A stretch of 64,000 nucleotides of DNA, from contig CAZVMN010000006.1 of the NCBI GenBank assembly GCA_964629015.1, positions 1 through 64,000 of the forward strand. Reading direction: 5' to 3'. The DNA comes from Oceanococcus sp964629015 (GTDB lineage Bacteria > Pseudomonadota > Gammaproteobacteria > Nevskiales > Oceanococcaceae). The position numbers and the translations under genes are program-made. A model generated the notes under the pieces. The model was given only the letters and a program-made list of their open reading frames with translations, made no database searches and was not told the origin of the DNA. Position 1 is the stretch's first letter, and every line of letters begins with the position of its first letter. Positions 49,668 through 59,496 of the stretch are shown in pieces.

Positions 49668-51452
49668 ATGCCCAGCTACAAAGCCCCCGTTCGTGACCTC
49701 AATTTTGTGGTCAATGAGATGCTCGATTTCGCCAGCCTGCGTGACACGCTGGGCTACGAAGACGCCGATGCAGAAACCATCGAAGCGATTTTCAGCGAGT
49801 GCGGCCGTCTGGCCGAAGACATGGTCAACCCGGTGAACCAATCCGGGGATGAACAAGGCTGCCGCCTGGAAAACGGCGAAGTCATCGTTCCAGATGGTTT
49901 CACCGAGGCTTATCAGGCCTACGTCGAAGGTGGCTGGGGCGGCCTGTCCTGTGACCCCGAGTACGGCGGCATGGGCATGCCCCAAGTGCTCCGTTTCATG
50001 GTCAACGAGATCTTCACCGCGGCCAACCATTCGTGGTTTATGTACCCGACACTGACCCACGGCGCGCACAGTGCTTTGGAACATTGGGCCAGTGATGAGC
50101 TCAAGCAGAAGTTCCTGCCCAAGCTGACCACCGGCGAGTGGACCGGCACCATGAACTTGACCGAGTCGCATGCCGGCACCGACCTCGGCATGATCCGCAC
50201 ACGTGCAGAACCGCAAGCGGATGGCAGCTACAAAATCAGCGGGAACAAGATTTTCATCTCCGCTGGCGAACACCAGATGACCGAAAACATCATCCATCTC
50301 GTGCTGGCCAAAACACCGGATGCCCCGGAAGGCACCAAGGGCATTTCGCTGTTTATCGTTCCCAAATTTATGGTTGGCGATGATGGCAGCATTGGCGAAC
50401 GCAACGCCGTGGTCTGCCAATCGATTGAACACAAAATGGGCATCCGCGCGTCAGCCACCTGCGTGCTGGAGTTTGAGGGTGCCACCGGTTACCTGGTGGG
50501 CGAGGAAAACAAAGGCTTGCGCGCCATGTTCACCATGATGAATGCCGCACGTCTTGGTGTCGCTGTCGAAGGCCTGGGCGCCGGTGAACTGGCTTACCAA
50601 GCCGCTACCGCTTACGCCAAAGACCGTATTCAGGGCCGTTCATTGTCGGGACCGAAAGCCACCGACAAGCCTGCTGACCCGATCATTCATCACGCCGACG
50701 TCCGTCGCATGCTGCTGACCATGCGTAGCTTTGTCGAAGGTTCGCGCGCACTCAACGGCCTGATCGCGCTGCAGCTGGACGTGGCGCAAACTCATCCGGA
50801 TGCCGCCGAACGCGAAAAAGCTGAGGATTTCCTTGGCTTGATGACCCCGGTAGCCAAATCATTCTTCACCGATGAAGGCTCGGTAGCATCAAACTTGGCG
50901 ATTCAGGTCTATGGCGGTCACGGTTACATCTGCGAGCATGGTGTCGAGCAATTTGTCCGCGACGCGCGCATCAGCCAAATTTACGAAGGCACCAACGGCA
51001 TTCAGTCTCTGGACTTGGTGGGCCGCAAACTGGCCCTGAATGGCGGGCGCGCAGTCAAAGCCTTCTTCGCCCAGGTCAGTGCCGATCTGGCCGCGACGGG
51101 GGACGATCTGAGCGCCTACACCAAGCCTCTGGCTGCCGCCTTTGATTCCTTGCAAAAAGCCACTGGCTGGCTGATGCAAAATGCAGCGGCAAATCCGGAC
51201 AATCTGGGCGGCGTAGCGGTCGAATATACGCGCTTGTTCAGTGTCGTCAGCGTCGGTTGGGCTTGGCTCAAAGCCGCTCAGACCTGCCAGGCCAAACTGG
51301 CCGGCGGAACGGACGATGCGGCGTTCTACACCAACAAGCTGATCGTGGGCCGTTTCTTCATGGAGCGCTACGTAGCAGAACACAGCAGCCTGCTGACGCG
51401 CGTAACCGCTGGCGCGCAGACCATGATGGAACTGGATGTCGATGCGTTCTAA
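49668..51452 (+). CDS. acyl-CoA dehydrogenase with C-terminal extension
   Basis: 594 residues, the length of the FadE-like group with an acyl-CoA dehydrogenase C-terminal domain. Blocks: NLTESHAGTDLG (FAD/substrate), KISGNKIFISAGEH, FEGATGYLVGEENKGLRAMF, QVYGGHGYICEHGVEQFVRDARI, IYEGTNGIQSLDLVGRKL with the catalytic glutamate of YEG. The C-terminal helical extension (about residues 470-594) is typical. It catalyses the first oxidation step of beta-oxidation, complementing the enzymes at the start of the window. The start MPSYKAPVRDLNF is family-typical, although its ribosome site is weak. A terminator-like hairpin follows. Confidence 0.93.
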   Translation: MPSYKAPVRDLNFVVNEMLDFASLRDTLGYEDADAETIEAIFSECGRLAEDMVNPVNQSGDEQGCRLENGEVIVPDGFTEAYQAYVEGGWGGLSCDPEYGGMGMPQVLRFMVNEIFTAANHSWFMYPTLTHGAHSALEHWASDELKQKFLPKLTTGEWTGTMNLTESHAGTDLGMIRTRAEPQADGSYKISGNKIFISAGEHQMTENIIHLVLAKTPDAPEGTKGISLFIVPKFMVGDDGSIGERNAVVCQSIEHKMGIRASATCVLEFEGATGYLVGEENKGLRAMFTMMNAARLGVAVEGLGAGELAYQAATAYAKDRIQGRSLSGPKATDKPADPIIHHADVRRMLLTMRSFVEGSRALNGLIALQLDVAQTHPDAAEREKAEDFLGLMTPVAKSFFTDEGSVASNLAIQVYGGHGYICEHGVEQFVRDARISQIYEGTNGIQSLDLVGRKLALNGGRAVKAFFAQVSADLAATGDDLSAYTKPLAAAFDSLQKATGWLMQNAAANPDNLGGVAVEYTRLFSVVSVGWAWLKAAQTCQAKLAGGTDDAAFYTNKLIVGRFFMERYVAEHSSLLTRVTAGAQTMMELDVDAF

Positions 51453-51481
51453 GTCTGTCGCAACGTAGCTTGCAGCCATTC

Positions 51482-51514
51482 AGGCCGCGCCCGTCCCTGC
51501 GACGAGCGCGGCCT
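51482..51514 (+). terminator. terminator of the acyl-CoA dehydrogenase gene
   Basis: AGGCCGCGC (51482-51490) and GCGCGGCCT (51506-51514) form a 9-bp stem with a 15-base loop followed by TTGTTGTAT, about 30 bp after the stop codon. Confidence 0.7.
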
Positions 51515-51553
51515 TGTTGTATATAGACTCTTCGATTCCCAGCATATCCGCGC

Positions 51554-52591
51554 ATGAGCGAATTCTCCGAACGCCCGATTGAGCAGCGTATCTCCGGCCA
51601 CGCCTCGTTTTTGCACCGCAATACGCCGTGGTGGCAACAGCTACAGATTCTGTTCATTGACGGGCTGGTTTTTGCTTTCGGCTGCCTGCTCTGGCTGGGC
51701 GGCCGTCCGTTGCGTCGCGCTCTGATTCGTGGCCTGTCGGCTGGTGCTTACCGCATCATGCGCAAGAAGCAGTACATCGCGGAAATCAATCTGGATCTGG
51801 CCTATAAAAACAGCCTGAGCGAGGCCGAGAAAGCGCGCATTATCCGCGCCATGTATACGCACTTCGCGCGCGGGGTTCTCGACCTGGTGTTCGACTGGGT
51901 GTACTGGCCGCCGAAGAAAATCGCGCGTTTCGTCACACCCGAGGGCCGCGAGCGTCTCAACGCCATGCAAAACTCGAAAGAAGGCAGCTCTCTGGTGTGC
52001 TGCCATCTGGGCAACCCCGATCTGACACTGAAGCTGGTGCGCGCCGTCGATTTCGACCTGCACGTCATGTACAAAGGCTTCAAGTCACCGTGGTTCGATC
52101 GCTACATCGCACGCAAACGACTCAGCGTGGGCAGCGGGTTAATTGAGGTTCCCACATCCCGTCATACCATCGTTAATGGCCAGCGCCAGAAACTCGATAG
52201 TGGCAGCATTCGCGATGAAGTCCGCGAGTTGTTCGACCAAGGCCATTGCGTTGGATTCCTCGCCGACCAATACGCCAACCGCGGCGGTTTGCGCATGGAC
52301 GTGCTGGGTGTACCCGACACCCCGACTCAAACCGGCGCATGGAGTTATCTGATCGACAACAATGTGCCATTTCTGCTGGTCGTCGGGGTGTACACCGACG
52401 ACGATCAAATCCGTTGGCACTGCTCCGAGATTTTGCGCCCGGAAGATCAGGGCGATGAGGAAGCAACGCTTCGACACACCATCGGTCGCGCCAACGCCTG
52501 GTTTGAAGAGCTGATCCGGCAATATCCTGAACAGTACTTTTGGGGCCATCGACGCTTTGACCGACGCTATTACGAGAAACCACGCGGTTAA
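51554..52591 (+). CDS. LpxL/HtrB-like lysophospholipid acyltransferase
   Basis: 345 residues with one N-terminal hydrophobic segment (ILFIDGLVFAFGCLLWLGG). The late acyltransferase signature H-x4-D/E is seen as CCHLGNPDL, followed by MYKGFKSPWFD, FDQGHCVGFLADQYANRGG and PTQTGAWSYLIDNNVPFLLVV. The last two blocks resemble LpxL/HtrB (fADQ, tG...A...vp). It probably adds a secondary acyl chain to lipid A or acylates another lipid. Spacing from the preceding gene includes a terminator, so it starts its own unit and precedes glnS by 73 bp. Confidence 0.85.
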   Translation: MSEFSERPIEQRISGHASFLHRNTPWWQQLQILFIDGLVFAFGCLLWLGGRPLRRALIRGLSAGAYRIMRKKQYIAEINLDLAYKNSLSEAEKARIIRAMYTHFARGVLDLVFDWVYWPPKKIARFVTPEGRERLNAMQNSKEGSSLVCCHLGNPDLTLKLVRAVDFDLHVMYKGFKSPWFDRYIARKRLSVGSGLIEVPTSRHTIVNGQRQKLDSGSIRDEVRELFDQGHCVGFLADQYANRGGLRMDVLGVPDTPTQTGAWSYLIDNNVPFLLVVGVYTDDDQIRWHCSEILRPEDQGDEEATLRHTIGRANAWFEELIRQYPEQYFWGHRRFDRRYYEKPRG

Positions 52592-52617
52592 ACGCGACGA
52601 GCCTGACCAGCCGCCGA

Positions 52618-52623
52618 TATAAT
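52618..52623 (+). promoter_or_regulatory. -10 element of the glnS promoter
   Basis: A perfect TATAAT 41 bp before the glnS ATG. The region about 17 bp upstream (CGACGA) does not resemble TTGACA, so this is a -10 element with a weak -35. Confidence 0.45.
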
Positions 52624-52664
52624 CGCGCCTTTTAACCAGCGGCCAAAGCCGCGTGGACATACCC

Positions 52665-54347
52665 ATGAGCAGCACAGTCGAACCCGGACACAATTTTCTC
52701 CGCAGCCTGATTCGCGATGAAGTGGAATCCGGTCGCCTGCAAGGTGATGTGGTCACACGTTTCCCGCCAGAACCCAACGGCTATCTGCACCTGGGCCATG
52801 CCAAGTCGATCTGTTTGAATTTTGGACTGGCCGAGTACTTTGGCGGACGTTGCAACCTGCGCTTTGATGACACCAATCCGGACAAGGAAAGTCAGGAATA
52901 CATTGATGCGATAAAAACAGATATCGCATGGCTGGGGTTCGAGTGGAGTGGCGCCGTGCGCTACGCGTCCGATTATTTCGAGACGCTCTACGAATACGCC
53001 CAGCACCTGGTTCGCAACGGTGATGCCTATGTCTGCGACTTGTCAGCAGAGCAGGCTCGCGAATACCGCGGCACCTTGACCGAACCCGGCCGTAACAGCC
53101 CCTATCGCGAGCGCAGTGCGGAGGAAAACCTCGAGTTGCTGGCGCGTATGCGGGCTGGTGATTTTGATGAGGGCCATTGCGTGCTGCGCGCCAAGATTGA
53201 TATGGCGTCACCCAACATCAATCTGCGCGACCCTATTCTGTATCGCATTCGCAAAGCCCATCACCACCAGACTGGCGATGCTTGGTGCATTTACCCGACC
53301 TACGATTTCACCCACGGGCAATCCGATGCGCTGGAAGGCATTACGCATTCGATCTGCACACTGGAATTTGAAGATCACCGCCCACTCTACGATTGGCTGA
53401 TCGAGCATCTGCCGGTACCGTCAACGCCGCGCCAGTACGAATTCGCCCGCGGCAACATCAATTTCACCGTGACCAGCAAACGCAAGCTCAAACAGCTCGT
53501 GGATGAACAACACGTGGACGGCTGGAATGACCCGCGCATGCCGACCATTTCCGGCCTGCGCCGCCGCGGCTACACACCGAGGTCGATCCGCAAATTCTGG
53601 GAAACCGTCGGCGTCGCGCGCGCAGATAGCACAGTCGATGTGGCTCAACTCGAACACACCATCCGCGACGATCTCAACGAGAATGCTCCGCGCGCCATGT
53701 GCGTGATCGACCCGCTCAAAGTGGTCATCACCAATTTCCCCACGGATAAGGTTGAGTGGCTGCCGGCGGCTGCACACCCCAGCCGCGACGAGTTGGGTGA
53801 ACGCCAGTTGCCACTGACGCGCGAGCTTTATATCGAGCGTGAAGACTTCCGCCTGGAAGCCAACAAGAAGTACAAGCGTTTGGTACTCGGCAAGTCTGTG
53901 CGCTTGCGCAATGCCTACGTCGTAACCGCCGACGATGTGGTCACCGATGCCAATGGCGAAATCGTGGAAGTCCACTGCCGCTATGACGCCGACACGCTGG
54001 GTGCCAATCCTGCCGATGGCAGCAAACCCAAAGGCGTCATCCATTGGGTCTCCGCCACGCATGGCAAGCAAGCCACCGTGCGCTTGTACGACCGCTTGTT
54101 CAATCATGAAACGCCAGATCGCGGCGGCGCTGATTTCATCAGCCACCTCAACCCGGAATCGTTGATTGTGCGCGAGAATTGCTGGGTCGAGCCAGGCTTA
54201 GCGCAAGCTGACGCCGGATCACGCTTTCAGTTTGAGCGTCTCGGATACTTCGTTGCTGATGAACACGATCACACCGAGGAACGTCCCGTCTTCAACCGCA
54301 CGGTCGGATTGCGAGACAGCTGGGCTAAAATTGAAGCGCGTGACTGA
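52665..54347 (+). CDS. glnS: glutaminyl-tRNA synthetase
   Basis: 560 residues, close to E. coli GlnRS (554). Class I signature PEPNGYLHLGHAKS at residues 35-48 (HIGH equivalent) and VTSKRKL (KMSKS equivalent) near residue 270. NLRFDDTNPDKE and QSDALEGITHSICTLEFEDHRPLYDW are hallmarks of GlnRS rather than bacterial GluRS. The anticodon-binding beta-barrels make up the C-terminal half. The ATG at 52665 is preferred; a GTG four codons earlier is possible. It ends in a strong terminator shared with ppiD. Confidence 0.97.
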   Translation: MSSTVEPGHNFLRSLIRDEVESGRLQGDVVTRFPPEPNGYLHLGHAKSICLNFGLAEYFGGRCNLRFDDTNPDKESQEYIDAIKTDIAWLGFEWSGAVRYASDYFETLYEYAQHLVRNGDAYVCDLSAEQAREYRGTLTEPGRNSPYRERSAEENLELLARMRAGDFDEGHCVLRAKIDMASPNINLRDPILYRIRKAHHHQTGDAWCIYPTYDFTHGQSDALEGITHSICTLEFEDHRPLYDWLIEHLPVPSTPRQYEFARGNINFTVTSKRKLKQLVDEQHVDGWNDPRMPTISGLRRRGYTPRSIRKFWETVGVARADSTVDVAQLEHTIRDDLNENAPRAMCVIDPLKVVITNFPTDKVEWLPAAAHPSRDELGERQLPLTRELYIEREDFRLEANKKYKRLVLGKSVRLRNAYVVTADDVVTDANGEIVEVHCRYDADTLGANPADGSKPKGVIHWVSATHGKQATVRLYDRLFNHETPDRGGADFISHLNPESLIVRENCWVEPGLAQADAGSRFQFERLGYFVADEHDHTEERPVFNRTVGLRDSWAKIEARD

Positions 54348-54363
54348 GCTCACAAGCAGACAC

Positions 54364-54392
54364 AAAAAAGCCCACACGCAGTGGGCTTTTTT
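54364..54392. terminator. bidirectional terminator between glnS and ppiD
   Basis: AAAAAAGCCCAC and GTGGGCTTTTTT form a perfect stem with A-run and T-run on the two sides, so it works on both strands for the converging glnS and ppiD transcripts. Confidence 0.92.
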
Positions 54393-54409
54393 ATGATTCA
54401 GTGTGATGC

Positions 54410-56305
54410 CTAGAAGGTGTTGGTCAGTACCTTGACATCCGCCTGCGCGCGCAGCGCAGCTTGCAACGCCATGTATTCCTGGTTGGCCCGCTGAGCCAGC
54501 ATACGACGCTTGGTCGACTCTTTCTCTGGCTCGCTGGCTTGCGTCCAATCGCCATCAGTCACCTGCGTCAGCTCGATCAAAGCCAGATTGCCATTGGGCA
54601 GCATGGCCGTCTCGTAGCTAGCGCTACCTTCCTGCGGAACCGGCATGTTGAATACGGTAGAAATGATCACACGCGCCGGTGCCGCATCGCCACGCTCGGC
54701 GGTGATGGGTTGCTGGTTTTCCGCACCTTCTTCGGCCGGCAATTCAGCCAAGGTGGAACCACCATCCAGCGCCTCGCGATCTGCGTCAGCCATCGCTTGA
54801 AGTTTTTCGATGACCGCTTCGCGGGTTAAAGCCTCGACCAGATCAGCACGCACTTCTTCAAGGGTCTGAGCACGTTCCGGCTCATGCTCGGCGATACGCA
54901 GCACGATCTGACGACGGCCAACACTCAGTGGAAGGCTGTTCTCACCAGAGTTGAGCACCAGATCCGAGAACGCCGCGGCCACAACAGCGTCACTGGAACC
55001 GATACCGGCACCACCGTCACGCGTCATCCACTCCGAAGTTTTGATCTCCAGGCCCAGCTGTTCTGACACCGGATCCAACGATGCCGGATTCTCAAAACTG
55101 ATTTGCTCGAGCCGATCGGCCAAAGCATCGAACTTGGCCCGCGCTTCACGCTCGCGATACATGTCATCCAGCTCGGTCTGCACTTCCGGTTCATCGAAAG
55201 CGCGCACGCGCTCTGGCCGAATGTCCTGGACCTCAATCAGATGCCATCCAAACTGAGTTTCGACCGGCTCGCTGACGACACCGGGTTCTAAGGTAAATAA
55301 GGCATCTTCAAACGGTGCGACCATCATGCCGGTGGTTACCCAGCCCAGATCACCACCTTTGTTCTTGGAGCCAGGGTCTTGAGAAACGTCCTTGGCGACC
55401 TCCGCAAAATCTTCGCCAGCGGCCAACCGCTCAGCGGCGGCATCAATCTTGGCCCGCGCGTTATCTTCGCTCGATCGCACAAGAATATGGCGCGCTTTTC
55501 GCTCTTCAGCGACCTTGAAGCGTGTGTCTTTCTGATCGTCGTAGAGCGCCTGGAGCGCCTCTGGCGCGACTTCTACCTCTTGCTTGATTGCCTCTTGATC
55601 GAGCTCCACGTAGCTCACGCGCACACGCTCCGGCGCAATCAGATTCGCCTTGCGCTCTTCATAGCGCTCTTCCACCGCAGCATCCTCAATGTCGATGGAT
55701 GCTCTAACCGCCTGTGCGCTGTAGATGCGATGAGTGAAGCGACGTTGCTGGCGATCAATCGCCCATTCGCTAGCCAGTTCTGCGTCCGTCACGATCACGG
55801 AATTGGTCACCGCCTGGCGCAACTGCTGATCGGTGAGGAATGTGCGTACGCGATCCTCATACTGGACCGCGTTCATGCCCTGACGCGCCAAAGTGTCACG
55901 GTATAAAGAAGGAGAGAAGTGACCGTTCTGCTGGAAAGCCTCCTCCCCACGAATGGTCGCCAGAACCGTTTCATCTGCCACGCGGTAGTCGTTCTCCGAC
56001 AGGTACGCGTCGGTCACTGCCTCCTGGATCATGCCCTGCAGGACACTTTCCCGCAGCATGTCCGGATCGATCATGTCAGGCCGGAAACTCTCGCCAAGCA
56101 TTTGCTGCAATTGCTGATAGCGTTGCTGATAACGCTGTTGCAACGCCGCCTCGGAAATTTCCTGCCCCTCGACTTTGGCCACGTTGCGCGTGCCGCCATC
56201 GCTACGAAACGCTTCGATACCAAAAAAAGCAAAAGGTATGCAGATGATACCGACGATAAACCAGGCCAATGGGCCCGTCGCACGGTCCCGAATTTTCTGC
56301 AACAT
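54410..56305 (-). CDS. ppiD: periplasmic folding chaperone PpiD (SurA N-terminal/parvulin)
   Basis: 631 residues, matching E. coli PpiD (623). It begins MLQKIRDRATGPLAWFIVG with an N-terminal membrane anchor (about residues 13-33). A SurA-like helical chaperone domain follows. One parvulin domain (about residues 245-345) has RKARHILVR, DPGSKNKGGDLGWV and ALFTLEPGVVSEPVETQFGWHLIEV. The downstream position from hupB and lon is the standard gammaproteobacterial order. It assists folding of exported proteins near the SecYEG translocon. The start is set by the family-typical MLQ opening. Confidence 0.95.
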   Translation of the reverse strand: MLQKIRDRATGPLAWFIVGIICIPFAFFGIEAFRSDGGTRNVAKVEGQEISEAALQQRYQQRYQQLQQMLGESFRPDMIDPDMLRESVLQGMIQEAVTDAYLSENDYRVADETVLATIRGEEAFQQNGHFSPSLYRDTLARQGMNAVQYEDRVRTFLTDQQLRQAVTNSVIVTDAELASEWAIDRQQRRFTHRIYSAQAVRASIDIEDAAVEERYEERKANLIAPERVRVSYVELDQEAIKQEVEVAPEALQALYDDQKDTRFKVAEERKARHILVRSSEDNARAKIDAAAERLAAGEDFAEVAKDVSQDPGSKNKGGDLGWVTTGMMVAPFEDALFTLEPGVVSEPVETQFGWHLIEVQDIRPERVRAFDEPEVQTELDDMYREREARAKFDALADRLEQISFENPASLDPVSEQLGLEIKTSEWMTRDGGAGIGSSDAVVAAAFSDLVLNSGENSLPLSVGRRQIVLRIAEHEPERAQTLEEVRADLVEALTREAVIEKLQAMADADREALDGGSTLAELPAEEGAENQQPITAERGDAAPARVIISTVFNMPVPQEGSASYETAMLPNGNLALIELTQVTDGDWTQASEPEKESTKRRMLAQRANQEYMALQAALRAQADVKVLTNTF

Positions 56306-56343
56306 CCATGACCCCCAAATGCAGTTCTGTAGGGATAAACAAA

Positions 56344-56366
56344 AAAGGCACCGCAAGGGTGCCTTT
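56344..56366 (-). terminator. terminator of the tRNA-Val/tRNA-Asp transcript
   Basis: On the minus strand AAAGGCACC, a 5-base loop and GGTGCCTTT run into TTTTTT. It lies 7 bp beyond the 3' end of tRNA-Asp. Confidence 0.88.
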
Positions 56367-56373
56367 CAATAGT

Positions 56374-56450
56374 TGGCGGAGCGGACGGGACTCGAACCCG
56401 CGACCCCCGGCGTGACAGGCCGGTATTCTAACCAACTGAACTACCGCTCC
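56374..56450 (-). tRNA. tRNA-Asp (GTC)
   Basis: 77 bases on the minus strand starting GGAGCGGTAGTTCAGTTGG and ending in encoded CCA. The anticodon loop reads CTGTCAC, giving GTC. The acceptor stem GGAGCGG/CCGCTCC pairs fully. Confidence 0.97.
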
Positions 56451-56456
56451 GAATTT

Positions 56457-56532
56457 TGGTGGGTGCTGACGGGATCGAACCGCCGACATTCGCCTTGTAA
56501 GGGCGACGCTCTACCAGCTGAGCTAAGCACCC
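56457..56532 (-). tRNA. tRNA-Val (TAC)
   Basis: 76 bases on the minus strand starting GGGTGCTTAGCTCAGCTGG, anticodon loop CTTACAA (TAC), T-loop GGTTCGATCC, with encoded CCA. It is six bases from tRNA-Asp, so they share one transcript. It lies 55 bp after hupB with no obvious terminator between, so read-through from hupB is possible. Confidence 0.97.
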
Positions 56533-56587
56533 TCGGCGCCACCTGCGACCACCAGCTGCGGAAGCTGAGTGGCCCCTGGAAAGGGCG

Positions 56588-56860
56588 CTAGTTTACAGCG
56601 TCTTTCAGAGCTTTGCCAGCTTTAAATCCAGGAGTTTTACCAGCTGCGATTTTCAGGACTTCACCGGTCTTTGGATTGCGGCCGGTGCGTGCTGCGCGCT
56701 CGCGTACGCTGAACACACCAAAGCCAACCAGCGACACTTTGTCGCCTTTTTTCAGCGCCTCAGAAATGCTATCGAACATGGCTTCCACAGCCTTGCCAGC
56801 ATCAGCCTTGGACAGACCTGCGTTGGCGGCAACGGCTTCCACGAGTTCGGATTTGTTCAT
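56588..56860 (-). CDS. hupB: DNA-binding protein HU-beta
   Basis: 90 residues, MNKSELVEAVAANAGLSKAD to KTPGFKAGKALKDAVN, with the DNA-minor-groove arm GFGVFSVRERAARTGRNPKTGE containing the intercalating proline (RNP). It is a full-length HU homologue. The start at 56860 follows the purine-rich AGAGGGGAAG; the frame extends upstream without homology. Position between lon and the tRNAs/ppiD is conserved in gammaproteobacteria. The 201-bp gap upstream includes a 7-bp hairpin (56930-56949) and should hold its own promoter. Confidence 0.97.
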   Translation of the reverse strand: MNKSELVEAVAANAGLSKADAGKAVEAMFDSISEALKKGDKVSLVGFGVFSVRERAARTGRNPKTGEVLKIAAGKTPGFKAGKALKDAVN

Positions 56861-57061
56861 CGGATACTTCCCCTCTTTAAGGTCAAAAATGATCACCCCA
56901 GACACAAAAGCATGATCTTCTGCGCTTGAACCAGCGCAGACCTAAAACGCGTATGGAATCAGCCTTTGTGAACCTTCAGTACGAAGGCCTCGGCACCCGT
57001 CGAAACGCCGGCGCGCCGTTGTTTTTCGATTATTGCAGGATTATCCGCACGCGGTCTACAG

Positions 57062-59455
57062 CTAGTGTGCGCGGGCGGAATCGTCGCTGGGTTTGACGGT
57101 TGACTTGGTGGATTGATCCAAGGCCGGGTCGGGCTCCTTTTCCAGCGCAAGACGAATCACATCATCGATCCAACGCACGGGATGGATATTCATCTTCCCT
57201 TTGATATTGCTAGGAATTTCCGACAAATCCTTCTCGTTGTCTATCGGAATTACCACCGTTTTGATTCCGCCGCGGTGCGCAGCCAGAAGCTTTTCTTTCA
57301 AACCGCCGATGGGCAAAACCTCGCCGCGCAGGGTGATTTCGCCAGTCATCGCGACGTCCGCGCGCACCGGAATGCGCGTAAATGCGCTGATCAAAGCGGT
57401 GCACATCGCAATCCCGGCGCTTGGACCATCCTTGGGCGTAGCGCCCTCGGGCACGTGCACATGGATGTCACTGTTCTGCACATCCTTCAGATCAATTCCC
57501 CAGGCCGACGAACGACTGCGCACGACCGTGAGTGCAGCCTGAATCGATTCCTGCATGACATCGCCGAGACTGCCGGTGTAGATCAGTTTGCCTTTGCCTT
57601 CAACGACTGCGCTTTCAATCGTGAGCAGCTCACCGCCGACCTCGGTCCAGGCAAGACCAGTGACCTGTCCAATCTGATTTTGATCTTCAGCCTTGCCGTA
57701 ACGGAATTGCGGCACGCCCAGGTATTTCTCAACCTGGCGCGAACCCACATTAACGTGATCGATCTTGTCGCTCTCGATGATCTCTTTCACGACTTTGCGG
57801 CAGATCTTACCCACCGCACGCTCCAGGTTGCGAACACCGGCTTCACGCGTGTAATGACGAATAACGTCTTTGAGCGCACCGTCCGACAAACTGATCTCAT
57901 TGTCTTTGAGACCGTTGTTCTTGATCTGCTTGGGCAGCAGATAGCGGCGCGCGATGTTGAGCTTCTCATCTTCGGTGTAGCCGGGCAGCCGTATCACTTC
58001 CATACGATCCAGCAGCGGCGCCGGAATATTCAGCGTGTTGGCTGTCGCGACAAACATCACGTCTGACAGATCGAAATCGACCTCCAGGTAGTGATCGTTG
58101 AAGCTAGCATTTTGCTCCGGATCCAGCACCTCGAGCATGGCCGACGCCGGATCACCCCGGAAGTCAGCAGCCATCTTGTCAATTTCATCGAGCAGGAACA
58201 GCGGATTGCGGACGCCGACTTTGCTCATGTTCTGCAATATCTTGCCCGGCATAGAACCGATGTAGGTGCGTCGATGGCCGCGAATTTCGGCTTCGTCGCG
58301 GACACCGCCCAAACTCATGCGGACAAATTTGCGGTTGACCGCTCGCGCAATCGAATGCCCCAAGGAGGTTTTCCCGACACCCGGCGGCCCAACCAAGCAC
58401 AGAATCGGCCCGCGCAATTTCTTCACCCGCTTCTGCACCGCGAGATATTCCACGATGCGCTCTTTGACCGATTCCAAACCGTAGTGATCTTCGTCAAGAA
58501 AACCCTGCGCCATCGACAGGTCAATGCGCGATTTGGTTTTCTTTTTCCAAGGCACGCCGACCACCCAGTCCAGATAGTTGCGCACAACCGTGGCTTCGGC
58601 GGACATCGGAGACATCATCTTGAGCTTGTTCAGCTCGGTGTCGGCTTTGGCCCGAACTTCTTTGGGCATGCCGGCTTTTTCAATCTTCTGCGCCAGCTCT
58701 TCCATCTCGTTGGGGCCGTCTTCGGTCTCTCCCAACTCTTTCTGAATGGCTTTCATCTGCTCATTCAAATAGTACTCGCGCTGACTCTTCTCCATCTGCT
58801 GCTTGACGCGCCCGCGGATGCGCTTTTCGACTTGCAGCACCTCGATCTCACCTTCAAGCAAGCCCAGTACGTACTCCAGTCGCTCAGCAGCGGCCAGGCG
58901 CTCCAGCACTTGCTGACGATCCTCCAAACGCAGATTGAGGTGCGCTGCGATGGTGTCGGCAAGGCGACCCGCATCATCCATGCTGGTCAGTGACGGCAAC
59001 AGCTCGGCCGGCACTTTCTTATTCAGTTTGACGTATTGCTCGAACTGGTTGAGCGTTGAACGCACCATCGCGTCCATCTCACGCTCTTCCGCTTCATGAC
59101 GCACCTCGGGCAGCTCGGTGCAATCGGCAACCAAATAACCCTCACGCTCTTCCAGATCATTGATGCGCGCGCGGTTGCTCCCTTCGACCAGGACCTTGAG
59201 CGTCCCATCTGGCAACTTCAACAACTGCAGAATGTTGGCCAATGTGCCAATGGGGTACAGCTCGTCTTCGCCGGGGTCCTCGGTTTCCGCGGTGCGCTGA
59301 GCAACAAGCAGAATGCGCTTGTCGGTCTTCATCGCCTCTTTGAGCGCAACCACCGATTTTTCACGCCCAACAAACAGCGGCATCGCCATATGCGGGAACA
59401 CCACGACATCTCGCAGTGGCAGAACCGGGGAAAGAGATTCGGATCTATCGCTCAT
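57062..59455 (-). CDS. lon: ATP-dependent protease Lon
   Basis: 797 residues. The N-terminal substrate domain (LPLRDVVVFPHM) is followed by the AAA+ domain with Walker A GPPGVGKTSLG, Walker B FLLDEIDKM, and the serine protease domain with DGPSAGIAM and LKEKLLAAHR. The catalytic dyad falls at S679 and K722, the same numbers as in E. coli Lon. It degrades misfolded and regulatory proteins. A near-perfect sigma-32 promoter lies 42-70 bp upstream, so heat-shock induction is expected. It sits in the conserved tig-clpP-clpX-lon-hupB order. Confidence 0.98.
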   Translation of the reverse strand: MSDRSESLSPVLPLRDVVVFPHMAMPLFVGREKSVVALKEAMKTDKRILLVAQRTAETEDPGEDELYPIGTLANILQLLKLPDGTLKVLVEGSNRARINDLEEREGYLVADCTELPEVRHEAEEREMDAMVRSTLNQFEQYVKLNKKVPAELLPSLTSMDDAGRLADTIAAHLNLRLEDRQQVLERLAAAERLEYVLGLLEGEIEVLQVEKRIRGRVKQQMEKSQREYYLNEQMKAIQKELGETEDGPNEMEELAQKIEKAGMPKEVRAKADTELNKLKMMSPMSAEATVVRNYLDWVVGVPWKKKTKSRIDLSMAQGFLDEDHYGLESVKERIVEYLAVQKRVKKLRGPILCLVGPPGVGKTSLGHSIARAVNRKFVRMSLGGVRDEAEIRGHRRTYIGSMPGKILQNMSKVGVRNPLFLLDEIDKMAADFRGDPASAMLEVLDPEQNASFNDHYLEVDFDLSDVMFVATANTLNIPAPLLDRMEVIRLPGYTEDEKLNIARRYLLPKQIKNNGLKDNEISLSDGALKDVIRHYTREAGVRNLERAVGKICRKVVKEIIESDKIDHVNVGSRQVEKYLGVPQFRYGKAEDQNQIGQVTGLAWTEVGGELLTIESAVVEGKGKLIYTGSLGDVMQESIQAALTVVRSRSSAWGIDLKDVQNSDIHVHVPEGATPKDGPSAGIAMCTALISAFTRIPVRADVAMTGEITLRGEVLPIGGLKEKLLAAHRGGIKTVVIPIDNEKDLSEIPSNIKGKMNIHPVRWIDDVIRLALEKEPDPALDQSTKSTVKPSDDSARAH

Positions 59456-59496
59456 CAGCAGCCTCAATACATACGGGTGAACCCGCAAAGCACATC

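Noticed and set aside
49524..50432. Extension of the diguanylate cyclase frame by about 300 codons upstream
   Set aside because: It runs antisense through the well-supported acyl-CoA dehydrogenase gene, and the extra sequence has no domain; the membrane helix at 49523 marks the real start.
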